Source of the DNA: Belliella calami | Lineage (GTDB): Bacteria > Bacteroidota > Bacteroidia > Cytophagales > Cyclobacteriaceae | Length of the DNA: 64,000 nt | NCBI RefSeq assembly: GCF_022549695.1 | Contig: NZ_JAKZGS010000003.1 | Location: 62,001 to 126,000 of the forward strand | Reading direction: 5' to 3' | Part shown: one piece after another, positions 63,501 to 64,000 of the stretch | Position numbering within the stretch: position 1 is the first letter of the stretch | How the letters are laid out: every line of letters starts with the position of its first letter | Made by a program: the position numbers and the translations under genes | The notes under the pieces: model-generated | Database searches by the model: none | Told to the model about the DNA's origin: nothing | The model's input: only the letters and a program-made list of their open reading frames with translations

Positions 63501-64000
63501 ATATCCAAATGAAAAAAGACCTTTGGATCAGTGAATTGAGATTGTTTAGACCGGACATTGAGATTTTTTTGGATGATGTAGATGTGAAAGACCAAGAAAA
63601 AGAATTGAAAGAAGATGTAGAATCAGTGCTGGAAACCATCAGGATCGATGAATTCGAAATTGTGGATGGCAATGTGGCTATTTTCAATAAGGATACCTCC
63701 AAAGACCCAAGGCATTTCAATAACCTGAATATCACATTGGATAAGATGCATCTAAATCTAGATGATTTAGAGAATTTTGATAAATCAGATATCTTAAAAA
63801 AGGAATTTGAAGTTAGTATTCCAAATTATAAATTTTATACAAAGGACTGTTTGAACGTAATAAATATCGGCTTAGCTACTGTTAGAAACGATTTGATTTC
63901 TCTTCAAAATGTCACTATGAAACCTAGAATTGGGCGCTTTGCTTATGCTAGGCAAGTGGGGAAAGAAACTGACATTGTAGAAATTTTTATTCCTGAAGTC
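60512..64000 (+). CDS. Large AsmA-like membrane-anchored protein (3' end cut by the window)
   Basis: The frame is open from ATG at 60512 (ATGs also at 60515 and 60518) to the window edge, at least 1163 residues. One N-terminal membrane segment (PIGIVMAILLTLQIIIYYSS) anchors it; the rest is beta-rich periplasmic repeats of the kind seen in AsmA/DUF748 proteins (for example IPQISITRLNYLFRKKELQL and, later, repeated xxVxxGxLxVxD-type strands such as YVQRFEVNQGSLVVDNKIRV). Such proteins act in lipid transport between membranes or outer-membrane assembly. The family is inferred from repeat pattern and topology. No catalytic motif is seen. Confidence 0.75.
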   Translation, partial: MMMPDSKSQNEKSKNNGLKYLKPIGIVMAILLTLQIIIYYSSDFFLRSYVKQKVSESSEEKYEVDFDRFYISLFQRGIIFEGFSLNPVDEVFSDLTDIPYYKISIPQISITRLNYLFRKKELQLGMIHLKSPSIEFRLEDELEEMYQEGETSALKLLEEEIKKSFGDIGLEEIRIKNLNVDDADLLFKNFISQRAIKMDNANIHLKDIQLLNSRSPETPFNAEGFTLDLENFEILLADSVHTIQAQEVHVSSLDQFIKAKKVDITPDLDRFSTNYFQISLEDLKLTDADINKVFYTSEVEVGELKLLKPEFVLYTTVNESKSDKGIFDLYELVKGILSAISIQNLNIEKGKFTQRDVNDRKNHRIKADQINFEMQEVYVGPNEIKKRDQFFYAQEASLELKKVEVALGDKIHLIKSELVTLSSFTDDINIQEAVIAPIDDLQITNEVTLFEIKVPELGISKANLRKIYNEGIIDIKDVFLDRPEIVLRDVVGDFDGESKPFDLQGLTEDFLKAIYVQRFEVNQGSLVVDNKIRVRQDSMSFGNISFVLEKFALDDFTNKGDRKGFFLAEELQLELTDYALKLADNLHVFKADRLFLDTKTSRVQIDGFSLKPFSPDQIQVSLDRYDKNTILDISVPHFLATGVDISEAIFNDKLKIDQIRVPSPKINVYSYRSKDDDEEDEKVEKEEILDLLRNYFSEVSVDSLILIKGSLNYENYVRDRMRTFAEDNVSIAIKNFHIHKDTKPEDFRLLYSEEVDLRLNNYVFSIADGKYNIIADRINFNTSREEIVTTNVRLTPSNSTDFKTQVSAIIPSLSFTGVDLEAFLFDNSLSLNKVKFSGSSVNVLVNRDLDDDDNSQTAKSRERTLPKTINTINIDTVSAENANFSLSFQEEGSRRELVNTGINLSVYDFLLDSAILAKGDISGFFGGLALDVDEFWLTLSDSIHKVTFSKVELDTRYEGVLLNNLRVIPNTLSGNPGSPVFSGHIPTALIKTSALADIQMKKDLWISELRLFRPDIEIFLDDVDVKDQEKELKEDVESVLETIRIDEFEIVDGNVAIFNKDTSKDPRHFNNLNITLDKMHLNLDDLENFDKSDILKKEFEVSIPNYKFYTKDCLNVINIGLATVRNDLISLQNVTMKPRIGRFAYARQVGKETDIVEIFIPEV

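Overview
The window comes from a Bacteroidetes chromosome, most likely Cytophagales, family Cyclobacteriaceae (relatives of Algoriphagus or Belliella). The signs are an AT-rich composition, a SusC/SusD outer-membrane pair, a type IX secretion sorting tail, a LytS/LytTR two-component system, a dimeric GlyRS, S16 with a long Ala/Glu-rich tail, and TAnnTTTG-type -7 promoter boxes. Genus is an inference; no rRNA gene is present. The gene at each edge is cut by the window.

Layout. 1-6.5 kb: housekeeping genes (exonuclease, glyS, an M15 peptidase, rpiB, tatC, glyA). 7-8.7 kb: an ECF sigma factor operon whose last gene joins a Spy/CpxP-like domain to a TonB plug-like domain. 8.9-12.1 kb: an alpha/beta hydrolase, a truncated DUF2306 gene, then a LytS-type kinase and LytTR regulator. 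12.5-19.9 kb: an accessory locus on the minus strand. It starts with a 615-aa lipoprotein carrying HExxH, continues with five related 110-140-aa lipoproteins separated by copies of the C-terminal ~65 residues of the 615-aa protein, and ends with a lipoprotein sharing the same signal peptide and a beta-barrel protein. 20-22.5 kb: a Fic protein, and a CPBP protease overlapping a small protein with six cysteines in its C-terminal half. 22.6-26.1 kb: htpG, an RDD protein, a small lipoprotein, tRNA-Arg(CCU). 26.4-34.2 kb: rpsP-rimM-trmD-rplS, gltX, a beta-barrel protein, an Nfu protein, DUF3810, and an M23-like protein without its zinc ligands. 34.3-41.5 kb: an EamA transporter, dusB, CPBP-DUF2007-cdsA, a glutamate-type dehydrogenase, a phosphatidylserine decarboxylase, and two small membrane proteins. 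42-50.5 kb: a DPP IV peptidase divergent from a SusC/SusD pair, then ddl. 50.6-64 kb: a T9SS cargo protein, DUF4105, uvrB, an AlbA_2 protein, a PLP deaminase, rluD, a probable small RNA gene, and a large AsmA-like protein.

The most unusual part is 13.3-19.9 kb. Its order (full-length secreted enzyme, small diverse lipoprotein, then repeated orphan C-terminus plus lipoprotein) recalls the orphan toxin-tip/immunity arrays of polymorphic toxins, but the families are not ones I recognise. Two genes in the locus share the same 5' end, and a 10-bp tandem repeat just after the ATG has three copies in one (in frame) and two in the other (out of frame), which suggests phase-variable expression. The second candidate is the Cys-rich small protein with its overlapping CPBP gene. 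The intergenic regions also carry a ~145-bp MITE-like element with GA(C/G)TATCCGC ends and several hairpin repeat families.
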